From assembly GCA_036562635.1 (NCBI GenBank), contig DATCJU010000156.1:1-9989 (forward strand): DNA of 9,989 bases. Reading direction: 5' to 3'. Source of the stretch: DATCJU01 sp036562635. GTDB taxonomy: Bacteria > Actinomycetota > Actinomycetes > Mycobacteriales > Pseudonocardiaceae. Within the stretch, counting starts at the first letter, position 1. Each line of letters starts with the position of its first letter. The translations under genes were made by a program, and so were the position numbers. Of this stretch, positions 1 through 6,398 are shown piece after piece. The notes beneath the pieces were generated by a model. It was not told the origin of the DNA. It saw only the letters and a program-made list of their open reading frames with translations, and made no database searches.

Positions 1-100
1 CCCCCCACCTGGACGGACCCGACACGTTGGAACACCCCCGCCCGACGGAGCGTCCTGGCACGATCACCGTGCGATCGACGAAGCGGACGCAGGAGGTCTC

Positions 101-595
101 GTGGCACGGCGCAGGAAGCTGGTGCTGGCCGGAGCGGCGGTGGTGCTGCTGGGTGTCGGCTGGTGGTGGTGGAGCGACGACTCCACTCCCGGAGCCGGGG
201 ACGGCGGGGCGGCGGTGGCCCCGGTGCTGCCCCAGTCCCCCAAGGACTCGGTGCGGGCGGTGTACAGCTACATCGCCGCCAACCGCCCCGACCAGGCCTG
301 CGTCCTGTTCACCCCCCAGGCGGCGCAGGCGTTCGCCGCGGCGCACGGGGGCAGCGACTGCGCCCAGGCGGCCCGCCGGCTCGCCGAGCAGGTGCAGGAC
401 CGCACCGCCTACGCCAACCCGGTCTTCCCGGAGGGGTCGGCCGTGGTGATCGGCACCGACGCCGAGGTCCGTTCCTGCTCGATGCAGGTGACCGGCGGTC
501 CACGGCTGGGGATGTTCCTGCTGCAACGGCAGCCCAACGGCGGGTGGGTCATCTCCGGACACGAGGCGGAACCCGCCGACTGTCTCACCGGCTGA
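101..595 (+). CDS. Hypothetical exported or membrane-anchored small protein (NTF2-like fold possible)
   Basis: I do not recognise a named family. The start is GTG at 101, with AGGAGG at 91-96. The 164-residue product opens with a basic patch (MARRRK), then a hydrophobic stretch at about residues 7-24 that includes four tryptophans in a row (21-24). This fits an uncleaved signal anchor or a signal peptide. A short Gly/Ala/Pro linker (about 25-45) follows. The rest looks like a compact extracytoplasmic alpha/beta domain, with a helix around SVRAVYSYIAA, a second helix near 88-99 and strands toward the C-terminus ending GGWVISGHEA. That pattern resembles NTF2/SnoaL-like domains, which is inference. 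Four cysteines (67, 87, 126, 161), all in the predicted outer domain, could form two disulphides. The reading frame is open to the window edge upstream, so a longer start cannot be excluded, but the ribosome binding site favours 101. It converges on rplA. Confidence 0.72.
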   Translation: MARRRKLVLAGAAVVLLGVGWWWWSDDSTPGAGDGGAAVAPVLPQSPKDSVRAVYSYIAANRPDQACVLFTPQAAQAFAAAHGGSDCAQAARRLAEQVQDRTAYANPVFPEGSAVVIGTDAEVRSCSMQVTGGPRLGMFLLQRQPNGGWVISGHEAEPADCLTG

Positions 596-656
596 GCCCA
601 CCTTACGGGCCGTCCGCGGCGACGCACGGCCCACCCCACGCGCCCGACACGCAAGA

Positions 657-698
657 ACGCCGCGGGGCACATCCGTTCCAAGATGTGCCCCGCGGCGT
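657..698. terminator. Bidirectional intrinsic terminator between the small exported gene and rplA
   Basis: A perfect 17-bp inverted repeat (657-673 with 682-698, arms beginning ACGCCGCGGGGC) encloses an 8-base loop (CGTTCCAA). It lies 20 bases past the rplA stop and about 60 bases past the stop of the convergent gene. In the rplA direction the stem is followed by a short T-rich run (TCTTG). The U-tract is weak, as is common for actinobacterial hairpin terminators. Confidence 0.85.
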
Positions 699-718
699 CA
701 GGTCAGGACCGGTGACCG

Positions 719-1435
719 TCAGGCGACGGCCTCGTCGCTGAGCAGGTTGCGGGTCCGGTTCGGGTCCACCGGGATGCCCGGGCCCATGGTGGTGCTGAAG
801 GTGACCTTCTTCAGGTAGCGACCCTTGGCGGCGGCCGGCTTGGCCCGCAGGATCTCGTCGAGGGCCGCGGCGTAGTTCTCCACCAGCTTCTCGACGTCGA
901 AGGAGGTCTTGCCGATCACCAGGTGCAGGTTCGCCTGCTTGTCCACCCGGAAGCTGATCTTGCCGCCCTTGATGTCGGTCACGGCCCTGCTCACGTCCGG
1001 GGTGACCGTGCCGGTCTTCGGGTTCGGCATCAGGCCACGCGGGCCCAGGATGCGGGCGATGCGGCCGACCTTCGCCATCTGGTCCGGGGTGGCGATCGCC
1101 GCGTCGAAGTCGAGCCAGCCGCCCTGGATGCGCTCGATCAGGTCGTCGGAGCCGACGGCGTCCGCACCGGCCGCCTGGGCCTCGGCGGCCTTCTCGCCGG
1201 TCGCGAACACGATGACGCGGACAGTCTTACCCGTGCCGTGCGGCAGGTTCACGGTGCCGCGGACCATCTGGTCGGCCTTCCGGGGGTCGACGCCCAGCCG
1301 GATCGCCACCTCCACGGTGGCGTCCATCTTGGTGGGGTTGGTCTCCTTGGCCAGCCGGGCGGCCTCCAGCGGCGTGTACAGCCGCGTGCGGTCGACCAGC
1401 TCGGCGGCCTTGCGGTAGCCCTTGCTGCGCTTCAT
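719..1435 (-). CDS. rplA: 50S ribosomal protein L1
   Basis: Large-subunit protein L1, which binds 23S rRNA helices 76-78 at the L1 stalk and helps release deacylated tRNA from the E site. In many bacteria it also represses its own operon by binding the mRNA. The 238-residue product has the usual length. The family signature is visible at residues 120-138 (MAKVGRIARILGPRGLMPN), followed by KTGTVTPDVS and the two-domain RNA-binding pattern ending TFSTTMGPGIPVD. The start is ATG at 1435, with AAGGA about seven bases upstream in the transcript. It is the last gene of the secE-nusG-rplK-rplA run, 73 bases after rplK, and is followed directly by a strong terminator. The rplJ-rplL genes that often follow are not in the window. 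Confidence 0.98.
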   Translation of the reverse strand: MKRSKGYRKAAELVDRTRLYTPLEAARLAKETNPTKMDATVEVAIRLGVDPRKADQMVRGTVNLPHGTGKTVRVIVFATGEKAAEAQAAGADAVGSDDLIERIQGGWLDFDAAIATPDQMAKVGRIARILGPRGLMPNPKTGTVTPDVSRAVTDIKGGKISFRVDKQANLHLVIGKTSFDVEKLVENYAAALDEILRAKPAAAKGRYLKKVTFSTTMGPGIPVDPNRTRNLLSDEAVA

Positions 1436-1465
1436 TGCCTGTTCCTTCTCACGTGGATCAGTCGT

Positions 1466-1494
1466 GGTGCGGGCCAGCGCCTGGCCCTCCCACC
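1466..1494 (-). other. Hairpin in the rplK-rplA intercistronic gap
   Basis: In the transcript direction the sequence folds as GGTG, internal loop GGA, GGGCCAG, loop GCG, CTGGCCC, bulge G, CACC. That is a 7-bp GC stem on a 4-bp stem separated by an asymmetric internal loop. It sits about 30 bases before the rplA start. It could set the L11/L1 ratio, protect the mRNA, or serve as a protein-binding site. The function is not shown by the sequence. Confidence 0.5.
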
Positions 1495-1508
1495 GCGATG
1501 GGCGACGG

Positions 1509-1943
1509 TCAGCCCTCGACGGTGATACCCATCGACCGGGCGGTACCGGCGATGATCTTCATGGCGGCCTCGACGTCGTTGGCGTTGAGGTCGGCCATCT
1601 TCTGCTGGGCGATCTCGCGCACCTGGTCCATGGTCACCTTGGCGACCTTGTTGCGGTGCGGCTCACCGCTGCCCTTCTCCACACCGGCGGCCTTCAGCAG
1701 CAGCTTGGAGGCCGGCGGGGTCTTGAGCTTGAAGTCGAAGGAGCGGTCCTCGTAGACGGAGATCTCGACCGGCACCACGTTGCCGCGCTGCGACTCGGTC
1801 GCGGCGTTGTAGGCCTTGCAGAACTCCATGATGTTCACGCCGTGCTGGCCCAGCGCGGGACCGATCGGCGGCGCCGGGGTCGCCTGCCCGGCGGCGATCT
1901 GCAGCTTGATGATCGCTGCGAGCTTCTTCTTCTTGGGCGGCAT
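1509..1943 (-). CDS. rplK: 50S ribosomal protein L11
   Basis: L11 forms the base of the factor-binding GTPase centre with 23S rRNA helices 43-44. It is needed for RelA-type stringent sensing and is part of the thiopeptide (thiostrepton) target site. The product is 144 residues, the standard size. It begins [15 protein letters not shown] and carries the proline-rich N-terminal segment [15 protein letters not shown] at 21-35, which lines the thiopeptide site. The C-terminal RNA-binding domain spans about 72-144 and includes [18 protein letters not shown]. An in-frame start 17 codons further upstream exists, but the ATG at 1943 gives the family N-terminus and has AGGAA a few bases upstream. It lies between nusG (121 bases upstream) and rplA (73 bases downstream) in one operon. 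Confidence 0.98.
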
Positions 1944-1968
1944 CGTGTGCTTCCTGTTTCCTGTCGTT

Positions 1969-1995
1969 GGTGCAGCCGAAGGCGGTGGCCGCACC
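1969..1995 (-). other. Leader hairpin upstream of rplK
   Basis: In RNA sense, GGUGCGGCC pairs with GGCUGCACC (nine pairs, one G-U) around the loop ACCGCCUUC. It lies about 25 bases before the rplK start in the nusG-rplK gap. The L11-L1 leader is the classical site of L1 feedback in other bacteria, so this is a candidate regulatory structure. I cannot match it to a known L1 target from sequence alone. Confidence 0.45.
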
Positions 1996-2039
1996 GTGTT
2001 CTCCGCGCGAACGGCCCTGCCTGCCGCCGCACGGCCTCC

Positions 2040-2063
2040 CGCGTTCCCGTACTACGGGACGCG
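2040..2063 (-). other. Hairpin immediately downstream of nusG
   Basis: CGCGTCCCGT and ACGGGAACGCG pair with a single bulged base around an AGT loop, starting one base after the nusG stop codon. No U-run follows, so it is more likely an mRNA-stabilising or partially attenuating element between nusG and rplK than a full terminator. Confidence 0.5.
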
Positions 2064-2064
2064 G

Positions 2065-2829
2065 TCAGATCTTGGAGACCTGGTTGAACGACAGCTCGAC
2101 CGGGGTCTCCCGGCCGAAGATCGACACCAGGACCTTGAGCTTCTGCGCGTCCGGGTTGACCTCGCTGATGGTGGCCGGCAGCGTGGCGAACGGCCCGTCC
2201 ATGACGGTGACCGACTCACCGACCTCGAAGTCGACCTCGATAGTCTTCTTCGGCGCGGCGGCCGCGGCGGGCTGACCACCCGTGCGCTTGGCCTCCTTCT
2301 CCACCTGCGGGGCGAGGAAGCGCAGCACGTCGTCGAGGCTCAGCGGGGAGGGCTTGGACGTGGCGCCGACGAACCCGGTGACGCCCGGCGTGTTGCGCAC
2401 CGCGCTCCACGAGGCGTCGTTGAGCTCCATGCGGACCAGGATGTAACCGGGGAGCACCTTGCGCTGGACCTGCTTGCGCTGGCCGTTCTTGATCTCGGTG
2501 ACTTCCTCGGTCGGCACCTCGACCTGGAAGATGTAGTCCTCCATGTCGAGGGTCTGGATCCGGGTCTCCAGGTTCGCCTTGACCTTGTTCTCGTAGCCGG
2601 CGTAGGAGTGGACGACGTACCACTGGCCGGGAGCCTTCTCCAGCGCCGCGCGCAACTCGGCGACCGGGTCCTCCTCGGCCCCGGCGGAGCCCTCAGCGCC
2701 CTCCGGCTGCGACTCGTCAGCCACCACACCAGTCGGTTCGACGTCCTTGGCGTCGCCAGCTCGCTCGGTGGCGGCCACCTCGTCGTCGGACAGACCGGTC
2801 AGCTCCTGGCTGCCGTCGTGGGAGGTCAC
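2065..2829 (-). CDS. nusG: Transcription termination/antitermination protein NusG
   Basis: NusG binds the RNA polymerase clamp and modulates pausing, Rho termination and transcription-translation coupling. The 254-residue product has three parts: an acidic, disordered N-terminal extension (about 1-65) typical of actinobacteria; an NGN domain (about 69-176) with the hallmarks WYVVHSYAGYENKVK, LPGYILVRM and NTPGVTGFVG; and, after an Ala/Pro linker (about 184-196), a C-terminal KOW domain (about 200-253) with VGESVTVMDGPFATLPATI and GRETPVELSFNQV. The start is GTG at 2829. An AGAGGAAG element lies about 11 bases upstream, slightly further than usual, so a later start is possible but would remove only part of the extension. 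It follows secE by 57 bases and precedes rplK, the canonical order. Confidence 0.97.
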   Translation of the reverse strand: MTSHDGSQELTGLSDDEVAATERAGDAKDVEPTGVVADESQPEGAEGSAGAEEDPVAELRAALEKAPGQWYVVHSYAGYENKVKANLETRIQTLDMEDYIFQVEVPTEEVTEIKNGQRKQVQRKVLPGYILVRMELNDASWSAVRNTPGVTGFVGATSKPSPLSLDDVLRFLAPQVEKEAKRTGGQPAAAAAPKKTIEVDFEVGESVTVMDGPFATLPATISEVNPDAQKLKVLVSIFGRETPVELSFNQVSKI

Positions 2830-2886
2830 TGTTGGTCTCGCTTCCTCTCGTGCGTCGCGTGTTCGGGTGCCGACCAGCCGTCGACC

Positions 2887-3312
2887 TCAGCCGAACAGCC
2901 AGAACACGCCCTTGGTGAAGCCAAAGTCCAGCGCCGCCACCAGCGCGACCATGAAGGCCACGAAGAACAGCACCACCACGGTGTAGGTCACCATCTGCTT
3001 GCGCGTCGGCCAGATGACCTTGCGCAGCTCGGCGACGACCTCGCGGAGGAACCTGCCGATCCGCTGGAACAGCGAACCCTTGCTCTCGCGGCGGTCCCGC
3101 GACGGGGTGGGCCTCCCCTTCCCAGGGGTCACGGCGCCCCGGCTGCCCCCGGCCGTAGCGCCACCCTTGGTGGACTCGGTGGTCCGAGAACCCCGATCCC
3201 TCTTGGTGGCCGGACGGGCGGAGGCGCGGCGCTCCCGCCGCGCCGCAGCGGTGACCGGTCGGGAAGCGTGCCCACGCTCCTCGGCCCGCTCCTGCTCGCG
3301 GTCCTCGCTCAC
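2887..3312 (-). CDS. secE: Preprotein translocase subunit SecE
   Basis: SecE is the essential small subunit that clamps SecY in the SecYEG translocon of the plasma membrane. The 141-residue product starts at GTG 3312, with AGGAGG about five bases upstream. An open frame extends 34 codons further, but those codons are not SecE-like. Residues 1-80 form a long, very basic, probably disordered N-terminal tail rich in Arg, Lys, Thr and Gly. Residues 81-104 are the conserved amphipathic helix and hinge (FLREVVAELRKVIWPTRKQM). Residues about 108-130 form the single transmembrane helix, followed by a short C-terminal end. The single-span form is normal for most bacteria outside enterobacteria. It lies between tRNA-Trp and nusG. 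Confidence 0.96.
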   Translation of the reverse strand: MSEDREQERAEERGHASRPVTAAARRERRASARPATKRDRGSRTTESTKGGATAGGSRGAVTPGKGRPTPSRDRRESKGSLFQRIGRFLREVVAELRKVIWPTRKQMVTYTVVVLFFVAFMVALVAALDFGFTKGVFWLFG

Positions 3313-3418
3313 GCGGCCTCCTCGCTGGCGCTCATCGAACGCGAAGGGGAGGTTGCCGTGTTCGCTGGCGAGCTCTCCAGACCGCCCACTGCAACCTCCA
3401 CCCACCGTCCGCACTACG

Positions 3419-3491
<73 letters not shown>

Positions 3492-3504
3492 ATGGAGCCA
3501 CCAC

Positions 3505-3510
3505 AGCCTA
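3505..3510 (-). promoter_or_regulatory. Candidate -10 box for the tRNA-Trp/secE unit
   Basis: Reading toward tRNA-Trp, TAGGCT matches the actinobacterial housekeeping -10 pattern (TAnnnT) and ends 13 bases before the mature tRNA 5' end. No convincing -35 is present 16-18 bases upstream. A 7-bp dyad (CCCCACG-TGGCT-CGTGGGG, 3549-3567) lies further upstream. This is a weak call. Confidence 0.35.
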
Positions 3511-3548
3511 TCACTATGGCCTCTCCTCTTGCGGCCGTCTTTCACCGT

Positions 3549-3567
3549 CCCCACGTGGCTCGTGGGG
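3549..3567. other. Dyad in the divergent tRNA-Trp / aminotransferase region
   Basis: A perfect 7-bp inverted repeat with a 5-base spacer (CCCCACG TGGCT CGTGGGG) lies in the 269-bp non-coding stretch between divergent trpT and the aminotransferase. It may be a protein-binding site or a hairpin in a longer leader. A second, weaker repeat (GTCCC...GGGAC, 3703-3719) precedes the aminotransferase. I see no clear aminotransferase promoter there. Confidence 0.4.
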
Positions 3568-3760
3568 CCGGCTTCCGGACGTTCCAGGTTCCCGAGTGTA
3601 CGGCACAGTCCACTCGGATCTCCAATCGCGCTGTTCAGAGCCCCACCGCGCCGGGAAACCGCACCGGGAGCGGCACCGTGGCCGAGACCTCCGACCCGCC
3701 CTGTCCCGGCTGGTGGGACGGGCCGGGGCCGGATGCCGACACCTCGGGGCTTCTGCGACC

Positions 3761-5011
3761 ATGCTCAGCATGGCTGCACCGGATTCACCCAGCGTCACCA
3801 GCGCATCGGACCGCCGCCGGGTCTCGGCCCGGGTGGGCGGCATCAGCGAGTCCGCCACCCTCGCGGTGGACGCCAAGGCCAAGGCGCTCAAGGCCGCCGG
3901 CCGCCCGGTGATCGGTTTCGGTGCGGGTGAGCCGGACTTCCCCACGCCACAGCCCATCGTCGAGGCCGCCGCGGCGGCCTGTGCCGATCCGCGCAACCAC
4001 CGCTACACCCCGGCCGCCGGTCTGCCGGAGCTGCGCGAGGCGGTGGCCGCCAAGACCGAACGCGACTCGGGCTACCGGGTCCAGCCCAACCAGGTCCTGA
4101 TCACCAACGGGGGCAAGCAGGCCGTCTACCAGGCCTTCGCCAGCATCGTCGACCCCGGTGACGAGGTCCTGCTCCCGGCGCCCTACTGGACCACCTACCC
4201 CGAGGCGATCCGCCTCGCCGGCGGTGTGCCCGTGGTGGTGCCGACCGACGAGTCGACCGGGTACCTGGTGAGCGTGGAGCAGCTGGAGGCGGCGCGCACG
4301 CCCCGCACCAAGGTGCTGCTGTTCTGCTCCCCCTCCAACCCCACGGGCGCGGTCTACCCGCCGGAGCAGGTGGCGGAGATCGGCCGCTGGGCGGTGGAGC
4401 ACGGCATCTGGGTGATCACCGACGAGATCTACGAGCACCTGGTGTACGACGACGCCCGGCACGCCTCCATGCCGGTGCTGGTGCCCGAGCTGGCCGACAC
4501 CTGCCTGGTGCTCAACGGTGTGGCCAAGACCTACGCCATGACCGGCTGGCGGGTCGGCTGGCTGATCGGCCCGGCCGACGTGGTGAAGGCCGCGACGAAC
4601 CTGCAGTCGCACCTGTCGTCGAACGTGTGCAACGTCGCACAGCGCGCCGCCCTGGCCGCGGTCTCCGGCCCGCTGGACGCGGTGGCCGAGATGCGTGCCG
4701 CCTTCGACCGCCGCCGGCGCACCATGGTCGAGATGCTCTCGGCCATCCCGGGGGTGACCTGTCCGACCCCCAAGGGCGCCTTCTACGCCTACCCCTCGGT
4801 CAAGGAGCTGATCGGCAAGGAGATCCGCGGCACGACGGTGGAGAGCAGCGCCCACCTCGCCGAGCTGGTGCTGGAGCACGCCGAGGTCGCGGTGGTGCCG
4901 GGTGAGGCGTTCGGCGCACCCGGTTACTTCCGGCTCTCCTACGCCCTGGGCGACGACGACCTGGTCGAGGGCGTCCGCCGGATGGGCGAGCTGCTGCGCG
5001 AGGCGCGCTGA
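3761..5011 (+). CDS. aspC: Class I pyridoxal-phosphate aminotransferase (aspartate aminotransferase type)
   Basis: A PLP-dependent transaminase of fold type I, aspartate aminotransferase subgroup Ib. It probably interconverts aspartate/2-oxoglutarate and oxaloacetate/glutamate, and may also accept prephenate. Numbering from the ATG at 3761 (416 residues): a conserved N-terminal segment with IGFGAGEPDFPTP, the SNPTG motif with Asn193, TDEIYEHLVY with Asp221 (pairs with the PLP pyridine nitrogen) and Tyr224, the Schiff-base Lys256 in NGVAKTYAMTGWRVGW, and Arg391 in GYFRLSYA (binds the substrate alpha-carboxylate). Length and motifs are complete. A second in-frame ATG at 3770 is equally plausible; neither has a good Shine-Dalgarno sequence. 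Both flanks are oppositely oriented: divergent from tRNA-Trp, convergent with hadB. An aspC-type gene next to tRNA-Trp/secE also occurs in Streptomyces. Exact substrate preference is unproven. Confidence 0.93.
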   Translation: MLSMAAPDSPSVTSASDRRRVSARVGGISESATLAVDAKAKALKAAGRPVIGFGAGEPDFPTPQPIVEAAAAACADPRNHRYTPAAGLPELREAVAAKTERDSGYRVQPNQVLITNGGKQAVYQAFASIVDPGDEVLLPAPYWTTYPEAIRLAGGVPVVVPTDESTGYLVSVEQLEAARTPRTKVLLFCSPSNPTGAVYPPEQVAEIGRWAVEHGIWVITDEIYEHLVYDDARHASMPVLVPELADTCLVLNGVAKTYAMTGWRVGWLIGPADVVKAATNLQSHLSSNVCNVAQRAALAAVSGPLDAVAEMRAAFDRRRRTMVEMLSAIPGVTCPTPKGAFYAYPSVKELIGKEIRGTTVESSAHLAELVLEHAEVAVVPGEAFGAPGYFRLSYALGDDDLVEGVRRMGELLREAR

Positions 5012-5021
5012 CCCGAACACA

Positions 5022-5062
5022 CGGCGGGCCTTCCCGCGGGACGACCCCGGGAAGGCCCGCCG
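5022..5062. terminator. Bidirectional terminator between the aminotransferase and hadB
   Basis: A perfect 15-bp GC-rich inverted repeat (5022-5036 with 5048-5062, core GGCGGGCCTTCCCG) with an 11-base loop fills the 72-bp gap between the convergent stop codons. It starts 11 bases after the aminotransferase stop and 22 bases after the hadB stop. A short TCTT follows on the plus strand shortly after the stem. Confidence 0.85.
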
Positions 5063-5083
5063 CCGTGTCTTCGGGCACCGAGC

Positions 5084-5509
5084 TCAGCCCAGCCGGACCA
5101 CCGCCGTGGCCTTGCCCAGCACGCTCTGGCCGGCGCAGCGGGCGGTGACGTCCACCCGCACCGTGCCGTCCTCACGCTTCTGGCCGACCTTGCCGCTCAG
5201 CTCCACCAGGGCCCCGGTCTCGTCGTCGGGCACCACCACGGGCCGGGCGAACCGCACGCTGTAGTCGACCAGCGCCGCCGGGTCCCCGGCCCAGTCGGTC
5301 ACCAACCGGCCCGCCAGCGCCATGGTGAGCATGCCGTGGGCGATCACACCCGGCAGACCGACCTCGCGGGCGAACCGCTCGTTCCAGTGGATCGGGTTGA
5401 AGTCGAGGGAGGCACCCGCGTACCGCACCAGGTCCGCCCGGGTCACCCGGACCTCACGGGACGGCAGTTCCTCGCCCTCCACGACGTCGTCCCAACGCCG
5501 CAGCGTCAT
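5084..5509 (-). CDS. hadB: MaoC-family (R)-hydratase, HadB-like (3R)-hydroxyacyl-ACP dehydratase subunit
   Basis: Single hot-dog-fold dehydratase. In mycobacteria HadB is the catalytic subunit that removes water from (3R)-hydroxyacyl-ACP in type II fatty acid synthesis. The 141-residue product carries the R-hydratase motif YAGASLDFNPIHWN followed by GLPGVIAHGMLTMALAG. The predicted catalytic pair is Asp36 and His41, the same numbering as M. tuberculosis HadB as I recall it. The start is ATG at 5509, preceded by GAAGGAGG; it overlaps the hadA stop as ATGA, so translation is probably coupled. An upstream extension of the frame is not family-like. It ends just before a strong terminator and no hadC follows. 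In a lineage without mycolic acids the substrate may be an ordinary or polyketide acyl chain; this is inference. Confidence 0.92.
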   Translation of the reverse strand: MTLRRWDDVVEGEELPSREVRVTRADLVRYAGASLDFNPIHWNERFAREVGLPGVIAHGMLTMALAGRLVTDWAGDPAALVDYSVRFARPVVVPDDETGALVELSGKVGQKREDGTVRVDVTARCAGQSVLGKATAVVRLG

Positions 5510-6000
5510 GCCCGGCCTCCTTCCCCGGCACCGCTCGTGGTGGTGGCCCCGGCAGCCGCGGTCCCCCGGGCGACCAGGGTGGCGCGCGCGGTGCACACCG
5601 GCTCGCCGTCCTCCGTGGTGATCTCCGCCCGCATGGACAGGAAGTCGTTGCCCGCCCGCGACCGCACGTCGTCGACGTGGGCGATGGCCACCAGGCGGTC
5701 TCCCGCCCGGATCGGCCGGTGGTAGGTGAACGCCTGGTCCCCGTGCACCACGCGGCTGTAGTCCAGGCCCAGCTCCGGATCGTTGATGATCACCATGTGG
5801 GCCTGCATCGACAGAATGATCGCGAAGGTGGGCGGTGCGATCACGTCCGGATGCCCCGCAGCACGGGCCGCCTCCGGGTCCCGGTAGAGCGGGCTGAGGT
5901 CACCGATCGCGTCGGCGAACTCGCGAATCTTCTCGCGGCCCACCTCCCAGGGCGGGGTGGGCGGGTACTTCCGTCCGATGAACGACTGATCGAGTGCCAC
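5506..6000 (-). CDS. hadA: MaoC N-terminal-like dehydratase subunit, HadA-like
   Basis: Hot-dog-fold partner of HadB. In the mycobacterial HadAB heterodimer HadA binds the acyl chain and HadB supplies the catalytic dyad. The 164-residue product fits the FAS1-type dehydratase N-terminal domain: FADAIGDLSPLYRDPEAAR at about 28-46, VIAPPTFA at 53-60, and YSRVVHGDQAFTYHRPIRAGD at about 81-101. The Asp-x4-His catalytic pattern seen in HadB is absent, as expected. Residues after about 146 are a low-complexity Ala/Gly/Thr tail that overlaps the hadB ribosome binding site. The start is GTG at 6000 with no Shine-Dalgarno. A TAGCCT box ending six bases upstream suggests a leaderless transcript. It is separated from rpmG by a terminator, so it likely has its own promoter. 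Confidence 0.9.
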   Translation of the reverse strand: MALDQSFIGRKYPPTPPWEVGREKIREFADAIGDLSPLYRDPEAARAAGHPDVIAPPTFAIILSMQAHMVIINDPELGLDYSRVVHGDQAFTYHRPIRAGDRLVAIAHVDDVRSRAGNDFLSMRAEITTEDGEPVCTARATLVARGTAAAGATTTSGAGEGGRA

Positions 6001-6006
6001 CGGAGC

Positions 6007-6012
6007 AGGCTA
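6007..6012 (-). promoter_or_regulatory. Candidate -10 box for hadAB (leaderless start)
   Basis: TAGCCT, read on the minus strand, ends six bases before the hadA GTG. It matches TAnnnT at the distance expected if transcription begins at or next to the start codon, and would explain the missing ribosome binding site. The -35 region is poor. Leaderless mRNAs are common in actinobacteria; here it is inference. Confidence 0.4.
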
Positions 6013-6016
6013 CCGA

Positions 6017-6030
6017 CCACCGAACGGTGG
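6017..6030. promoter_or_regulatory. Dyad operator candidate upstream of hadA
   Basis: CCACCG-AA-CGGTGG is a perfect 6-bp inverted repeat with a 2-base centre. It lies 17-30 bases before the hadA start, just upstream of the putative -10, where a repressor would block polymerase. The binding protein is unknown. Confidence 0.45.
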
Positions 6031-6096
6031 CACCTTACGTGGACCTGACCAGGCAACGAGGCGGCCACGTCCTGCCGGACATGTCCGCCAGGAACA

Positions 6097-6131
6097 CGGA
6101 AGCCGCCCCGCGGTCTGCGGGGCGGCTTCCG
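6097..6131 (-). terminator. Intrinsic terminator after rpmG
   Basis: A perfect 15-bp GC-rich stem (6097-6111 with 6117-6131, GGAAGCCGCCCCGC arm) with a 5-base loop starts 22 bases after the rpmG stop. The following bases (TGTTCC) give only a weak U-tract. It separates the tRNA-rpmG unit from hadAB. Confidence 0.85.
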
Positions 6132-6153
6132 GAGTCGAGGGGACTGCCCGGAC

Positions 6154-6318
6154 TCAGCGGGTCTCCTTGTGCACCTGGTGCTTGTTGCAGTTCGGGCAGT
6201 ACTTCTTCAGCGTGAGGCGGTCGGGGTCGTTGCGCCGGTTCTTCTTGGTGATGTAGTTCCGGTGCTTGCACTCCTCGCACGCCAGCGTGATCTTCGGGCG
6301 AACGTCGGTGGCGGCCAC
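6154..6318 (-). CDS. rpmG: 50S ribosomal protein L33 (zinc-ribbon form)
   Basis: A small protein of the large ribosomal subunit near the E site. The start is GTG at 6318, with GAAGGAG about ten bases upstream. The 54-residue product begins MAATDVRPKITLACEECKHRN and has two CxxC pairs (Cys14/Cys17 and Cys41/Cys44), the zinc-binding C+ form. The middle carries the family pattern NYITKKNRRNDPDRLTLKKYCP. An open frame continues upstream through the tRNA-Met gene, but those residues are not L33. It follows tRNA-Thr and tRNA-Met on the same strand and precedes hadA, the same order as M. tuberculosis rpmG2. Actinobacteria often also carry a cysteine-less paralogue used under zinc starvation; none is in this window. 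Confidence 0.97.
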   Translation of the reverse strand: MAATDVRPKITLACEECKHRNYITKKNRRNDPDRLTLKKYCPNCNKHQVHKETR

Positions 6319-6398
6319 GGGCGTGCCTCTCCTTCGGATCTTGCACGTAGAACTTGCGCGTACAGGTGGAGGGCCGACTACTGCGGTCAGCACCTCGA

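Noticed and set aside
27..55. A promoter for the first gene built on TTGGAA at 27-32
   Set aside because: No -10-like hexamer lies at 16-18 bases spacing (GCGTCC at 50-55).
27..449. A plus-strand frame overlapping the small exported gene
   Set aside because: The product is Arg/Pro/Thr-rich low complexity, whereas the frame starting at 101 has a ribosome binding site, a signal anchor and a plausible domain.
1944..1994. N-terminal extension of L11 by 17 residues
   Set aside because: The extension is not L11-like. The internal ATG gives the conserved MPPKKKK start with its own ribosome binding site.
3600..3760. A promoter or earlier start for the aminotransferase
   Set aside because: The frame is open upstream but the residues are not aminotransferase-like, and no convincing -35/-10 or ribosome binding site was found, so the start was left at 3761 with 3770 as the alternative.
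3785..5020. A 411-codon frame antisense to the aminotransferase
   Set aside because: The sense frame has all PLP aminotransferase residues; the antisense product is a His/Gly/Arg-rich shadow.
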